Below, piece after piece: positions 1 through 9,744 of a stretch of DNA of 51,341 nucleotides. The translations under genes and the position numbers were made by a program. Origin of the DNA: an uncultured Colwellia sp. (GTDB lineage Bacteria; Pseudomonadota; Gammaproteobacteria; Enterobacterales; Alteromonadaceae); assembly GCA_913063325.1 (NCBI GenBank), contig CAJXYE010000030.1, positions 1 to 51,341 on the forward strand, read 5' to 3'. A model generated the notes under the pieces. The model ran no database searches and was not told the DNA's origin. It saw only the letters and a list, made by a program, of their open reading frames with translations. How positions within the stretch are numbered: position 1 is the first letter of the stretch; the number at the start of each line of letters is the position of its first letter.

Positions 1-7
1 CCAAAGG

Positions 8-106
8 GCTGGTTTATAAACGCTTTATGCTGCGTTATTGATTTCGACAAGGGAATAACCATTATCTTCAACCAATGCCTTACCTAAAGGCGTTTATAAT
101 TCCAGC
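8..106. repeat. Intergenic imperfect inverted-repeat element
   Basis: Arms at 8-26 (GCTGGTTTATAAACGCTTT) and 86-106 (reverse complement begins GCTGGAATTATAAACGCC) can pair across about 60 nt, so the segment could fold into one long hairpin. No convincing reading frame runs through it. The left edge is close to the window start, so the element may extend further. It looks like a dispersed intergenic repeat, but a second full copy is not in this window, so that is inference. From 107 to 240 I see only AT-rich non-coding sequence, including a weaker pair ttttcgc/gcgaaaa around 192-237. Confidence 0.5.
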
Positions 107-240
107 TGAATCCTGCATCTTCAAGTGGAGCGGGTATATAGTAATAGATAAAGCATTACGCAAACAAGGCGGCGGCGATAAAAAAGCACTCTTTTTCGCA
201 TAAAAAACGCGAAAGTAGTTTTTCCTTTAGCGAAAAAACA

Positions 241-266
241 AAAAAAGCGCCATAAGGCGCTTTTTT
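241..266 (-). terminator. Rho-independent terminator downstream of deaD
   Basis: The stem AAGCGCC/GGCGCTT with loop ATAA is flanked by A6 on the left and T6 on the right, so it can work in both directions. It lies about 75 bp past the deaD stop codon and is the natural end of that transcript. Confidence 0.85.
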
Positions 267-340
267 AAGGGGATACCAATCCGCATAAGACAATATTCTC
301 GTCTTTATGCGAAATGCTATTTCATCAATTAACTTTTATA

Positions 341-2179
341 TTAATTATGACGTGGTGCTTTCTCAGTACGACGACTTGTACGTTGTTGGCTAACAACAGC
401 TTCATCTGACGTAGTGATTGCAAGTGGTTGACGACGAACACGCACACCTTTCAATTGGTTAAACAAGTCTGTTGGGATACCTTTAGGTAACTGAACAAAA
501 CTATGCTTGTCATGTAAGTTAATAGCGCCGATGTAGCTACTATCAAGTGAGATTTCGTTAGCGATAGCACCAACAATGTCACCTGGACGAGCGCCATGCT
601 CTTTACCCACTTCTAGGCGGTAAGTTTGCCAATCAACATCACTACGGTTAACTTTAGCTTTACGTGGTCTTTCTTCACGTGTGCCACGGTCATTGCGATC
701 ATTACCACGACTGTTACGGTCATTGCGATCATTACCACGACTGTTGCGGTCATTGCCACGACTATTACGGTCATTACCACGGTCATTGCGGTCGTTACGT
801 TCACGTGCATCACGACGAGGCTTAGGATCTTCTTTTGGTTGAAGCGGTTGCTTCATTTGCTTTTGGAAAAGTAACGCTGCAGCAAGGTCAATCATAGAAA
901 CTTCAGACTCTGCGGCCATAGCTTCAACAATTTCGCGCATGCTTGAGATATCTTTATCAGCAACAATTTTTGCTACTTCAACACGAGTACGTTCAATACG
1001 TATTTTACCAATATCTTGAATATTTGGTAAATCGTAATTAAGAACAGTACCAGACGTTAAACGTTCATAATGACGAATTGAGTACATTTCACGTGGACGT
1101 ACGAAAGCAATTGACATACCTTCACGACCAGCACGACCTGTACGACCAATGCGGTGAACATATGCTTCGTTGTCACCAGGTAAATCATAGTTAATAACTA
1201 ATGAGATACGTGGAATATCTAAACCACGAGCAACAACATCAGTAGCAACTAAAATAGATGATTTGCCAGATTTCATTTGTTCAATACAACGTTCACGTTG
1301 TGCTTGGTTCAAATCACCATTTAATGCTAGTGCTGGGTAACCTGCACGTTCTAGTTTCTCTGCTATATCAACAGTATCATTACGAGTACGTACAAAGATA
1401 ATCATTGCATCATATTCAACTACTTCAGCAATACGCTCTAATGCAGTCATTTTAGTGATGCCACTAACTTTCCATGCATACTGAGTAATGTTAGCTTTTG
1501 CTTTTTTAACAGCTGCTACTTTAATGTGCTCAGGATCTTTTAAGAAGCGGTTAGCAATTTTACGAATCGCTGGTGGCATGGTCGCTGAGAAAAGACACAT
1601 TTGTGTTGTTTTTGGTAAGTGATCCAAAATCCATTGAATGTCTTCTAAAAAGCCCATATTTAACATTTCATCGGCTTCATCAAGTACACAAACACGTAAT
1701 TCATCTAGCTTAAGACTTTTACGACGTAAATGGTCCATTAAACGACCAGGGGTACCAACAACAACTTGTGCACCACGCTCTAGTTGTTGAAATTGTGGTC
1801 CGTATGATTGGCCACCGTACAATGTAGCAACACGTAAACCTTTCATGTCTTTACCGAAAGATTCGATTGCTTCAGCAACTTGCATTGCTAATTCACGTGT
1901 AGGTGCTAACACCATTAATTGTGGTTTTCTAATTGAAGTATCAATTTTTGCTAATGCAGGTAAACCAAAGGCAGCCGTTTTACCGGTACCTGTTTGTGCT
2001 TCACCTAAAACATCTTTACCTTCAAGCAATGGTGGTATGGTAAGTGCTTGAATATCAGTAGCAGATTCAAAGCCAATAGAGAGAACAGCAGATAATAAGT
2101 TTTCAGGTAAGCCTAAAGAGGCAAAAGCTACAGTTTCAGGTTCAGTTACAGTTTTTGTTTCAGTTTTTTGATCAGTCAT
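341..2179 (-). CDS. deaD: DEAD-box RNA helicase DeaD/CsdA (cold-shock type)
   Basis: This ATP-dependent RNA helicase unwinds structured RNA in 50S ribosome assembly and mRNA turnover, which matters most in the cold. Of two possible starts I chose the ATG at 2179 (612 aa); the upstream one only adds a basic MRRRKLF. Visible motifs are Q-motif region ~35-50, Walker A AQTGTGKT (61-68), PTREL (~93-97), DEAD (167-170), SAT (198-200) and HRIGRTGRAGR in the second RecA domain. A low-complexity arginine/asparagine/aspartate/glycine stretch (~450-510) leads to a C-terminal DbpA-type RNA-binding domain. Length is close to E. coli DeaD (~629 aa). The gene is monocistronic, with its own sigma-70 promoter at 2571-2598, a ~385-nt leader and a terminator at 241-266. 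Confidence 0.96.
   Translation of the reverse strand: MTDQKTETKTVTEPETVAFASLGLPENLLSAVLSIGFESATDIQALTIPPLLEGKDVLGEAQTGTGKTAAFGLPALAKIDTSIRKPQLMVLAPTRELAMQVAEAIESFGKDMKGLRVATLYGGQSYGPQFQQLERGAQVVVGTPGRLMDHLRRKSLKLDELRVCVLDEADEMLNMGFLEDIQWILDHLPKTTQMCLFSATMPPAIRKIANRFLKDPEHIKVAAVKKAKANITQYAWKVSGITKMTALERIAEVVEYDAMIIFVRTRNDTVDIAEKLERAGYPALALNGDLNQAQRERCIEQMKSGKSSILVATDVVARGLDIPRISLVINYDLPGDNEAYVHRIGRTGRAGREGMSIAFVRPREMYSIRHYERLTSGTVLNYDLPNIQDIGKIRIERTRVEVAKIVADKDISSMREIVEAMAAESEVSMIDLAAALLFQKQMKQPLQPKEDPKPRRDARERNDRNDRGNDRNSRGNDRNSRGNDRNDRNSRGNDRNDRGTREERPRKAKVNRSDVDWQTYRLEVGKEHGARPGDIVGAIANEISLDSSYIGAINLHDKHSFVQLPKGIPTDLFNQLKGVRVRRQPLAITTSDEAVVSQQRTSRRTEKAPRHN
684..795. repeat. In-frame minisatellite inside deaD
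   Basis: A 30-bp unit (start cattgcgatcattaccacga) is exact or nearly exact at 691-720 and 721-750, followed by shortened versions to ~795. It encodes the repeated RGNDRN(S) linker between the helicase core and the RNA-binding domain. Units are multiples of 3, so gain or loss keeps the frame. Confidence 0.85.
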
Positions 2180-2564
2180 AAATAATTTTCTTCTTCGCAA
2201 GGCAGGCGCATTACTTAAGCATAATTACTTGGGTGTAATTATAAAAATCAATCACAAAGCCGCTGCCAAATTAACGTATGTTAATTAGCTGCACTTATAT
2301 ATATAGCATTTGATTTAAATTGCTAAGTCTTAACCTGCGTAAAATATATACGAGGAAACCACCAGGAAGACTTAAGGCGCATAGCGTTCTATTGACGCTA
2401 TATTTCTTGCTAATTCTAGGGGCGAACTAGCTGGTAAGTCTATTGGGCGGTAAAACCCCACTCATTTCGATATACTTATACATCCATTTAACTATCGCTA
2501 GTTAGTATAAGTAAGTCCCTTATCGGACTAACTTTGGCTGAAAATCATTCAACCTGTTATCGAG
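2180..2564 (-). promoter_or_regulatory. Long structured 5' leader of deaD mRNA
   Basis: About 385 nt separate the predicted transcription start (~2564) from the deaD start codon. The leader has several local hairpins, for example ATAGCGT/ACGCTAT near 2381-2401 and AGTCC/GGACT near 2515-2527. Long unstructured-when-cold leaders are a known trait of cold-shock mRNAs such as csdA and cspA, where they control stability and translation. No known riboswitch fold was recognised. A 29-codon ORF lies inside it (2372-2461). Confidence 0.65.
2372..2461 (-). CDS. Candidate 29-aa leader ORF upstream of deaD
   Basis: A GTG-started ORF of 29 codons sits in the deaD leader and ends in TAA at 2372. An in-frame TGA directly precedes the GTG, so the start is fixed if it is translated. 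The peptide has a basic-polar start (MGFYRPIDLPASSP) followed by a likely short helix, LELARNIASIERYAP, which looks like real protein rather than random translation. The ribosome site is weak (GAAATGA just upstream). E. coli also has a tiny ORF, yrbN, just upstream of deaD; whether this is its counterpart is not shown by the sequence. It might couple translation to deaD or act as a sensor. It was not long enough for routine ORF calling. Confidence 0.45.
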   Translation of the reverse strand: MGFYRPIDLPASSPLELARNIASIERYAP

Positions 2565-2570
2565 GCGCGC

Positions 2571-2598
2571 ATTATACAGACTATTGATGGATTGGCAA
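2571..2598 (-). promoter_or_regulatory. Sigma-70 promoter of deaD
   Basis: On the minus strand TTGCCA (2593-2598, one mismatch from TTGACA) and a perfect TATAAT (2571-2576) are separated by 16 bp. The site lies just after the stop of the PilZ-like gene and predicts a start near 2564. Confidence 0.75.
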
Positions 2599-2603
2599 GA
2601 ACT

Positions 2604-3209
2604 TTATAAAATTATGTCTTGGTAAAGATTTGAGTATTCTATTTTGTGCGAGTTAAATAGGAACTTTCTCAATGATTCCCTTCCCTCTTGAAGGCCCTTA
2701 AACTTGGCTGCGACAACCCCCTTCTCATGTCTGACTAAATCAAGTTCGAGTTTCAAGGGAACTTCGCCAGCGAGGCTCATTTCAAATGAAGTCTGCTGTA
2801 GATCAAGATGCTTTTCACCTGACGTTGGCATTTTTAATGTTAACCCTGTAGATGAAAGTGACAGGATTTCAATTTGTTGACCATTAAATACATCAATTAC
2901 AGCAACATTCTTAGGAGTAGTTACCCGCCAACTGCGCTCACTACCTTTAACATCAATTATTTCAGGTGTACTCAGTTTGGGCGAGAAATCACCTTGTCCA
3001 TCAATAGATAGTGCGACGGGAAACCATAATTGATAATGGCTAATTTCAGCTAATAACGTGAGTTTACTACCCACTAATACTTGCTTTAAATACTGAGGAA
3101 TATCTGTTTGCACCGTTAGCTGATGCTGAGAGTCACTAACGATGCTGTCATTAGAGGGATCAGTAAATATGTTATTAAAAAAATCTAGTTCTTCCGTCGA
3201 AAATTCCAC
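2604..3209 (-). CDS. PilZ-like domain protein (degenerate)
   Basis: 201 aa with a GTG start (3207-3209) and a weak GAGA ribosome site; no in-frame ATG is better placed. It has no signal peptide or membrane segment, so it is probably cytoplasmic. The second half resembles a PilZ beta-barrel: an arginine-containing segment ERSWRVTTPKNVAVIDVF is followed about 20 residues later by IEILSLSSTGLTLKMP, which occupies the place of the D/N-x-S-x-x-G motif. The D/N is replaced by serine or leucine and the RxxxR is incomplete, so cyclic-di-GMP binding is doubtful. PilZ proteins are known in motility and pilus control, but the neighbours (Lon-like protease, deaD) do not point to a pathway. Confidence 0.5.
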   Translation of the reverse strand: MEFSTEELDFFNNIFTDPSNDSIVSDSQHQLTVQTDIPQYLKQVLVGSKLTLLAEISHYQLWFPVALSIDGQGDFSPKLSTPEIIDVKGSERSWRVTTPKNVAVIDVFNGQQIEILSLSSTGLTLKMPTSGEKHLDLQQTSFEMSLAGEVPLKLELDLVRHEKGVVAAKFKGLQEGRESLRKFLFNSHKIEYSNLYQDIIL

Positions 3210-3320
3210 TTGAATCTCATGCTAGTTGTTGTTTTTATGTTAAAGATACTAACAAATACATTACACATGTGCAATTTTCGAACAAAACGACTTATATTTA
3301 GCTTGAAATGTAGACAATAA

Positions 3321-5738
3321 CTATTCTTCTTCCCCATTAAGTATATCGGCAAAGTTTTCTAGTTTATCTAGCGCTAAGCCATGAATAGATTTTCGTGGAT
3401 AGCGACCCGTTTTACTAATAACACCAGCATCAACCTTCATCAATAACTCAAGTGCTTGATCAATTGTTTCAACGCCATGAATTACAAATTCTCCGCGAGA
3501 TACAGCACTGATAACGTCATCATTAAGCATTAAATTAATGACATTAGTTTTTGGAATAATAACACCTTGTGTCCCTGTTAAACCTTTATCTTGGCATAAC
3601 TGAAAGAACCCTTCTATTTTCTCATTAACGCCGCCAATCGATTGCACTTCGCCATGTTGGTTAATTGAACCAGTTATAGCAAGGCCTTGATCTATTGGTA
3701 ATAAAGTAATAGAAGAAATGAGCGCGCAAAGTTCAGCCATAGAGGCACTATCACCGTCTATATGACCATACGATTGCTCTATGGCAATATTTGCAGAAAT
3801 ACTTACAGCGAATGTTTGTCCGTATTTATGACCTAAGTATCCCGTTAAGAGCAAAACACCTTTCGAGTGAATCGATTTGCCTAAATCGACTTCTCTTTCG
3901 ATATCAGTAACACCTTCACTACCCGCATAAACGGTTGCAGTAATACGTGCAGGAGTACCAAAAACACTATCACCTATTTCAAGAACAGTAAGGCCATTTA
4001 CTTTACCTATAAATTCACCCTCAGTATTAATTAAAACCTGCTGTTCTTTAATTTCACTGAGCCAAGTCTCACTTAATCTTCCTACTCGACGTTTTTTCGC
4101 TGCTTGTGCTAAAGCAATATGTTCAGCGGTTAAAGAGCCTTTGCCGCCTTGCTTTTGCCAGCAGTAGTTTGCTTCATCGAGTAAGTCATTTACCTGCACT
4201 ATATTGGCTGAAATTTTATGCTTATGCTCTCCTCGCCTAAGCGCATAACGTACTAATTCTAATACCGCTTCGTTACTCACTTGTGGATAATTATGTTTCT
4301 CAGCTCTTTGTCTGATTAACTGCCCAAAAGCAATTAAGTTACTGTCTGTTTTATCAAGATGGCGATCAAAATCAGCTAAGACTCTAAATAACTCGGTAAA
4401 CTCCTGATCATAATCTTGCAGGGTATAATAAATTTCAGCGTCACCAAGAAGTATTACTTTAACTGCTAGAGGAATTTTTTCTGGCTGTAAACTATAGCCA
4501 CTTGGTTGGCTATATTCAGAATAAGGGTTCTCGATGGTAATTTGCTGAGTTTTTAACGCTAGCTTTAAACGAGACCACACCATAGGTTGGCTAAGGACTT
4601 TTTCAGCATCTAATAATAAATAGCCACCATTGGCCTTATGCAAAGCACCAGGTCTGATCAAGCGGTAACTAGTATAAGTACCACCTTGAAAGCTAGCAAA
4701 ATCAACATGACCAAATAAATTTTGGTAGGTTGGGTTTTGCTCGTATACCACAGGTGCCCCTTGAGTATTAACATGTGGAACCAGAAGGTTAGGCAAAAAT
4801 CGTTCAACCATTACTTTACGTAACTCTCTATCGGTTGGCGTATCATCAGACTCAGTTACTAATGTTTCTAATACGACATCAACCACATGGTTTTTTACTT
4901 TGGCTAAATATTTTAGTACGCCTTGGTTATTACTAAATTCTTTTTCTAATTCGGTTAAATATGGCTTAATGGCCTGCTCAGCAGTATCATTTTTAAGCTT
5001 TCTTAATTGGTCAAAAGAAAGTCGTTTCCATAATGGTAATTCAAGTAATTGCTCTGAAAGAACATTCTCTAATTCATTTAATGATTTGTAGAACTTAGCT
5101 CTGTCAGATTCATTTAAATTCGAGAATTCTTTATCATTTAAGGGCTTACCCTCAACCAAAGGTGAAAAACCTACTTCGCCATTTTCTTCATATAAAACCA
5201 CATTATCTTTTAATGCAAGCTCTTCAACCACCGATATTGCTTGATCATATTTTTGATTAAACTCCCTATCAATAGCCGATTTTTGTCTTTGATAACCCGG
5301 ATTATCAAAAACTTCGGGAAATAAACTAATTAACGCATCAATAAATTTATTCATACTGACCAGTAATTCTTTACCATCACCGGGTTTAACTGACAAGGTT
5401 AATGGAATATGGCTTTCATCAAAATTATTGGTGTAACACCACTCATCTGGTGCATTCTTTTTGGTTGCAAGAGAAGTCAGCATTTGCTTAATTAATGTTT
5501 GTCGTCCCGTACCATGCTCACCCAAGGCAAAAACATTAAAGCCAATTGCTGACATAGATAAACCAAAGTCCAATGCCTCTTTTGCCCTTTCATGCCCAAC
5601 AAAACCTTGCGCGCCAGCATCACTGAGCTTACTCGCTGGTTTTGTATTATGACAAAATAATGAAGCTGACAAAGAAGAAGTAAGATCATCAACACCCACA
5701 CGGGTTTGATCTTCAAGGCAAGTAGGAGTTTTAGTCAT
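3321..5738 (-). CDS. Lon-like ATP-dependent protease (LonB/YcbZ family, S16)
   Basis: 805 aa, ATG start with AAAGGA upstream. N-terminal AAA_32-type region: the P-loop GEHGTGRQT (73-81) has arginine where Walker A usually has lysine, a trait that should be checked against the family. A long helical insert (~130-330) is followed by the second half of the ATPase domain. The C-terminal Lon proteolytic domain carries the Ser-Lys dyad, Ser664 in DGDSASMAEL and Lys707 in GGVNEKIEGF. It differs from classical LonA, lacking the N-terminal substrate-binding domain. E. coli YcbZ (~586 aa) is shorter; Vibrio and Shewanella forms are about this size. Probably a cytosolic quality-control protease. Monocistronic. 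Confidence 0.88.
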   Translation of the reverse strand: MTKTPTCLEDQTRVGVDDLTSSLSASLFCHNTKPASKLSDAGAQGFVGHERAKEALDFGLSMSAIGFNVFALGEHGTGRQTLIKQMLTSLATKKNAPDEWCYTNNFDESHIPLTLSVKPGDGKELLVSMNKFIDALISLFPEVFDNPGYQRQKSAIDREFNQKYDQAISVVEELALKDNVVLYEENGEVGFSPLVEGKPLNDKEFSNLNESDRAKFYKSLNELENVLSEQLLELPLWKRLSFDQLRKLKNDTAEQAIKPYLTELEKEFSNNQGVLKYLAKVKNHVVDVVLETLVTESDDTPTDRELRKVMVERFLPNLLVPHVNTQGAPVVYEQNPTYQNLFGHVDFASFQGGTYTSYRLIRPGALHKANGGYLLLDAEKVLSQPMVWSRLKLALKTQQITIENPYSEYSQPSGYSLQPEKIPLAVKVILLGDAEIYYTLQDYDQEFTELFRVLADFDRHLDKTDSNLIAFGQLIRQRAEKHNYPQVSNEAVLELVRYALRRGEHKHKISANIVQVNDLLDEANYCWQKQGGKGSLTAEHIALAQAAKKRRVGRLSETWLSEIKEQQVLINTEGEFIGKVNGLTVLEIGDSVFGTPARITATVYAGSEGVTDIEREVDLGKSIHSKGVLLLTGYLGHKYGQTFAVSISANIAIEQSYGHIDGDSASMAELCALISSITLLPIDQGLAITGSINQHGEVQSIGGVNEKIEGFFQLCQDKGLTGTQGVIIPKTNVINLMLNDDVISAVSRGEFVIHGVETIDQALELLMKVDAGVISKTGRYPRKSIHGLALDKLENFADILNGEEE

Positions 5739-5888
5739 GTAAATCCTTTAAAAGAGGTTATGAATAAGCATATTGGCCTATAAATATACAGCCGTTAGCA
5801 TATCTAAATTTTGGCGTTAGTGTACTTGCTAACATTTATGCTAACAAGTTGATTGTTAGTCCGTTAATTTGAATTTTGTAGTACAAGG

Positions 5889-6374
5889 TTATGGATTGAG
5901 CGGAAGTCTAATGAAGTCGCTTGAGCCACAATGAACACAATCACCTATTTCACTAAAATGCATTATCGTTGTTTTTTCATCGCATTGGTCACATTGCAGC
6001 ACACCAAAACCAATGAAATCACCACTTTTGTATAAACCATCATGCTTAAAGTCATCAACAAGTTCAGCCCATTCTACTTGTGATTTATCGGTTAACTTGC
6101 CGAGGTTATCCCACAAAGTTTCATTTAATAAACCTAAGTAGATAGAGTTTTTAGCTTGTGTACGGTTTAATTGATAAAAGTCATGCAAATCATATTTTAA
6201 ATTATCAGTAAATTGTTGCAGCTTTTCCTCTGACATTGTTTCAGCAGCACCTGCATATAACTTAGCCTGCTTAACGAACTCATCAATGTGCGGCTTTTGT
6301 TCCTCTTTTACTTCTTCTAACCAGTCATTGAGTTTTCTATAAATATCGGCAAAGTAATCATTTTGTTGTGACAT
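5889..6374 (-). CDS. ybeL: Zinc-ribbon protein YbeL (DUF1451)
   Basis: 161 aa, ATG with a strong AAAGGAGA site. A helical, glutamine- and glutamate-rich N-terminal part (~1-110) is followed by a C-terminal zinc ribbon with two pairs of cysteines, CDQC (~130) and CVHC (~148). Family function is unknown. It is transcribed away from leuS, as in E. coli, which supports the assignment. It shares the 6375-6581 intergenic region with leuS. Confidence 0.88.
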   Translation of the reverse strand: MSQQNDYFADIYRKLNDWLEEVKEEQKPHIDEFVKQAKLYAGAAETMSEEKLQQFTDNLKYDLHDFYQLNRTQAKNSIYLGLLNETLWDNLGKLTDKSQVEWAELVDDFKHDGLYKSGDFIGFGVLQCDQCDEKTTIMHFSEIGDCVHCGSSDFIRLPLNP

Positions 6375-6581
6375 TATTATTCTCCTTTACACATATTGGT
6401 TTAACTATAGGTTCAAGTATAGGAAAAGTTACAGTTTGTGCTCAATTATGCTTGTTGTTACCCAGTTATATAAGGTATTCTACAGCGATATTCTAACGTC
6501 GATTTAGCCGTCAAATCATACCTTGTTGTATCGTTTAGCAGACAAATCGATAACACCTTAAAAGCATTCGAGAAAACCTTA

Positions 6582-9173
6582 ATGGAAGCCATTTATAATC
6601 CCCAAGCGATTGAAGCAACAGTACAAAAATTTTGGACTGATAACAACACCTTTCAAGCGATTGAAAACCCAGACAAAGAAAAGTTTTATTGCTTAGCCAT
6701 GTTCCCTTACCCAAGTGGTCGGTTACACATGGGTCATGTGCGTAATTACAGCTTAGGTGACGTTATTTCTCGCTACCAACGTATGCAAGGCAAAAACGTC
6801 ATGCAGCCTATGGGTTGGGATGCTTTTGGTTTACCTGCTGAAAATGCAGCGATTAAAAATAAAACCGCACCTGGAAAATGGACCTACGAAAACATTGATT
6901 ATATGCGTAATCAATTGCAATCGCTTGGTTTTGGTTATGACTGGGGTCGTGAGTTAGCAACGTGTAAGCCAGATTACTATCGTTGGGAACAATGGTTCTT
7001 TACTCAACTTTTTGAGAAAGGTTTAGTTTATAAGAAAAATGCCACAGTAAATTGGGATCCTGTTGATCAAACAGTTTTAGCGAATGAGCAAGTTATTGAT
7101 GGTCGCGGTTGGCGCTCTGGCGCAAAGGTTGAACGTAAAGAAATACCACAGTGGTTTATCAAAATTACCGATTACGCTGAAGAGTTACTTAATGATTTAG
7201 ACCAGTTAACTGAATGGCCTGAACAAGTAAAAACCATGCAACGTAACTGGATTGGTCGCTCTCAAGGTGTTGAGATGACTTTTGAAGTTAATGATTCAGA
7301 TGAAAAATTTGATATCTACACTACACGTCCAGATACCTTAATGGGTGTTACTTATGTCGCGCTTGCTGCTCAGCATCCGCTAGCATTAGCTGCCTCAAAA
7401 ACTAATACTGAATTAGCTGCGTTTATCGAAGAATGTAAAGGTAGTAAGACCACTGAAGCCGATATGGCTGCAATGGAAAAGAAAGGGGTTGATACTGGTC
7501 TTAAAGCTATTCACCCGCTTAGTGGTAAATTAGTGCCGGTATGGGCAGCGAATTTCGTCTTAATGGATTATGGCTCAGGCGCGGTAATGTCGGTACCGGG
7601 TCATGATCAACGTGATTACGAGTTTGCGACTAAATATGGTTTAGCAATAGAGCAAGTTATTGCTGGTCAAGACGGCGATGATATTAATACTGCTGCCATT
7701 ACAGAGAAATCTACTTTAATCAATTCAGGTGAATTTGATGGCTTAGATTTTGAGCAAGCTTTTACTGCGATTAGCGATAAATTAACTAACGAAAACAAAG
7801 GTAAAATTAAAACTAATTACCGTTTACGCGATTGGGGCGTTTCACGTCAACGTTACTGGGGTACACCAATCCCAATGATGAACCTTGCTAATGGTGAGTC
7901 AGTGCCGGTTCCGGAAAGTGAATTACCGGTAGTACTTCCTGAAGATGTGGTAATGAACGGCACTACATCACCGATTAAAGCTGATCCAGAGTGGGCTAAA
8001 ACGACTTATAACGGTGAAGAAGCATTACGTGAAACAGATACTTTTGATACCTTTATGGAATCTTCATGGTATTACGCACGTTATTGTTCGCCAAATGACG
8101 ATACTCAAATGCTTGACCCTGCCAAAGCGAACTACTGGTTACCGGTAGATCAATATATTGGTGGTATTGAACATGCAATTTTGCATTTACTTTACTCACG
8201 TTTTTTCCATAAATTATTACGTGATGTTGGTTTAGTGAAATGCGATGAACCGTTTAAAAAGCTTTTATGTCAAGGCATGGTATTAGCTGATACTTATTAC
8301 CGTGAAGCAGACAATGGCGCACAAGAATGGATTGCACCAAGTGACGTAACTTCAGAACGTGACGAGAAAGGCAATGTAATTTCTTCAATCAGTAAGATTG
8401 ATGGTCTGCCAGTGCTTTCTGCTGGTATGAGCAAAATGTCTAAGTCTAAAAACAACGGCATTGACCCACAAGAAGTTATAGAGAAATACGGCGCAGATAC
8501 TGTACGTTTATTTATCATGTTCACTTCGCCGCCAGAGCAAACTTTAGAATGGTCTGATGCCGGTGTTGAAGGTGCGCACCGCTTTGTTAAACGTGTTTAT
8601 AAACTAGCTAACGATTTTGTTGAAACAACAAAAGGGTCAGACGTTGCTAACCTTGCTGATTTAACGTTAAATGCTGGCCAGAAAAAATTACGCCGTGAGT
8701 TACACAAAACTATTGCTAAGGTAACTGACGATATAGGTCGTCGTAATACCTTCAACACAGCGATCGCTGCCGTAATGGAGTTAATGAATCACTTAGGTAA
8801 AGCTAAATTAGAGAGTGATGAAGATAAAGCCATAATGCAAGAAGCTGTTCGTGCTGTGGTATTAATGTTAACGCCAATCACCCCGCACCTTTGTCATCAT
8901 TTATGGCAACTAGTTGGTGGTAGTGATGTAAATGTTGAAGATGCGCCTTGGCCAGTTGTAGATGACAGCGCTATGGTAGAAGATGAAAAGTTAATCATTG
9001 TACAAGTAAATGGTAAGTTACGTGCAAAAATAACTGTCGCTGCTGATGCAAGCAAAGAAGACGTTGAAGCCTTGGGCTTAAATAATGAAAGTGTATTGAA
9101 GTTTACCGACGGTAATACCATACGCAAAGTTATTTATATTCCAGGTAAATTGCTTAATATTGTTGCGAACTAA
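6582..9173 (+). CDS. leuS: Leucyl-tRNA synthetase
   Basis: 863 aa class I aminoacyl-tRNA synthetase (E. coli 860 aa). The HIGH-type motif is [11 protein letters not shown] (42-52) and the KMSKS loop is at 618-622. The CP1 editing domain (~225-415) contains the TTRPDT segment and the universally conserved aspartate region near [10 protein letters not shown]. The start ATG is preceded by GAGAAAACC. First gene of the run leuS-lptE-holA-nadD-rsfS, which ends at the terminator at 11968-12040. No attenuator or leader peptide was recognised upstream. Confidence 0.98.
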   Translation: MEAIYNPQAIEATVQKFWTDNNTFQAIENPDKEKFYCLAMFPYPSGRLHMGHVRNYSLGDVISRYQRMQGKNVMQPMGWDAFGLPAENAAIKNKTAPGKWTYENIDYMRNQLQSLGFGYDWGRELATCKPDYYRWEQWFFTQLFEKGLVYKKNATVNWDPVDQTVLANEQVIDGRGWRSGAKVERKEIPQWFIKITDYAEELLNDLDQLTEWPEQVKTMQRNWIGRSQGVEMTFEVNDSDEKFDIYTTRPDTLMGVTYVALAAQHPLALAASKTNTELAAFIEECKGSKTTEADMAAMEKKGVDTGLKAIHPLSGKLVPVWAANFVLMDYGSGAVMSVPGHDQRDYEFATKYGLAIEQVIAGQDGDDINTAAITEKSTLINSGEFDGLDFEQAFTAISDKLTNENKGKIKTNYRLRDWGVSRQRYWGTPIPMMNLANGESVPVPESELPVVLPEDVVMNGTTSPIKADPEWAKTTYNGEEALRETDTFDTFMESSWYYARYCSPNDDTQMLDPAKANYWLPVDQYIGGIEHAILHLLYSRFFHKLLRDVGLVKCDEPFKKLLCQGMVLADTYYREADNGAQEWIAPSDVTSERDEKGNVISSISKIDGLPVLSAGMSKMSKSKNNGIDPQEVIEKYGADTVRLFIMFTSPPEQTLEWSDAGVEGAHRFVKRVYKLANDFVETTKGSDVANLADLTLNAGQKKLRRELHKTIAKVTDDIGRRNTFNTAIAAVMELMNHLGKAKLESDEDKAIMQEAVRAVVLMLTPITPHLCHHLWQLVGGSDVNVEDAPWPVVDDSAMVEDEKLIIVQVNGKLRAKITVAADASKEDVEALGLNNESVLKFTDGNTIRKVIYIPGKLLNIVAN

Positions 9174-9179
9174 AGTATT

Positions 9180-9692
9180 TTGTCATTAATAACTAAAAGC
9201 CGAGCATGGCTAAAAAACATGCTCGTCGCGCTGTTAACCACAAGCTTATTAACTGCTTGTGGTTTTCAATTACGTGGTAATTACTTGCTCGATGATGACA
9301 TGCAAACGCTTTATCTTAGTTCAACCGATATTCACGGTGAATTAACGCGATTAGTAAAGCTCAGCTTGACGCGCAACCAAGTTAACGTATTAAAGCATTC
9401 GAAAGCTGATATTCCCGAATTACGTATTATTTCGGATAAATTAGACAGACGGACCTTATCGTTATTTTCTAATGGTCAAGTAGCAGAATATGAACTGATT
9501 TATTCAGTACATTATCAAGTGCGCTTTACCGGTGAAGATGCAAGAGATTTTCGTTTTGAGCTTTATCGCGATTATCAAGACGATCCTAATCTCGCCTTAG
9601 CAAAAAGCAGAGAGTTATCTTTATTATTAAGTGAGATGAGAACTTCCGCTGCAGATAAGATATTACGTGATTTAGCGAGAATACAGCGCTAG
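9180..9692 (+). CDS. lptE: LPS-assembly lipoprotein LptE
   Basis: 170 aa from a TTG at 9180, six bases after leuS. It is the plug lipoprotein of the LptD outer-membrane translocon that inserts LPS. The lipobox LLTAC puts the lipidated Cys at residue 27, followed by GFQLRG as in RlpB/LptE. The TTG start gives a basic n-region (SLITKSRAWLKN) before the hydrophobic core. An ATG at 9219 would leave almost no n-region, so I prefer TTG although no good Shine-Dalgarno is visible; translation may be coupled to leuS. The conserved place between leuS and holA supports the call. Confidence 0.9.
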   Translation: MSLITKSRAWLKNMLVALLTTSLLTACGFQLRGNYLLDDDMQTLYLSSTDIHGELTRLVKLSLTRNQVNVLKHSKADIPELRIISDKLDRRTLSLFSNGQVAEYELIYSVHYQVRFTGEDARDFRFELYRDYQDDPNLALAKSRELSLLLSEMRTSAADKILRDLARIQR

Positions 9693-9744
9693 TTAACATT
9701 GCCACTGACGGTAACCTCACATTTTATAGCGAAAAAAGGCCTTC

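Noticed and set aside
684..795. CRISPR-like array
   Set aside because: The 30-bp repeats are adjacent without spacers, and they are in frame within deaD.
613..874. Open frames opposite or out of frame with deaD around the 30-bp repeat
   Set aside because: They translate the repeat in other frames into valine-, methionine- and threonine-rich strings; they are shadows of deaD.
9219..9692. ATG 9219 as the start of lptE
   Set aside because: It would delete the positively charged n-region of the lipoprotein signal; TTG 9180 gives a normal signal peptide.
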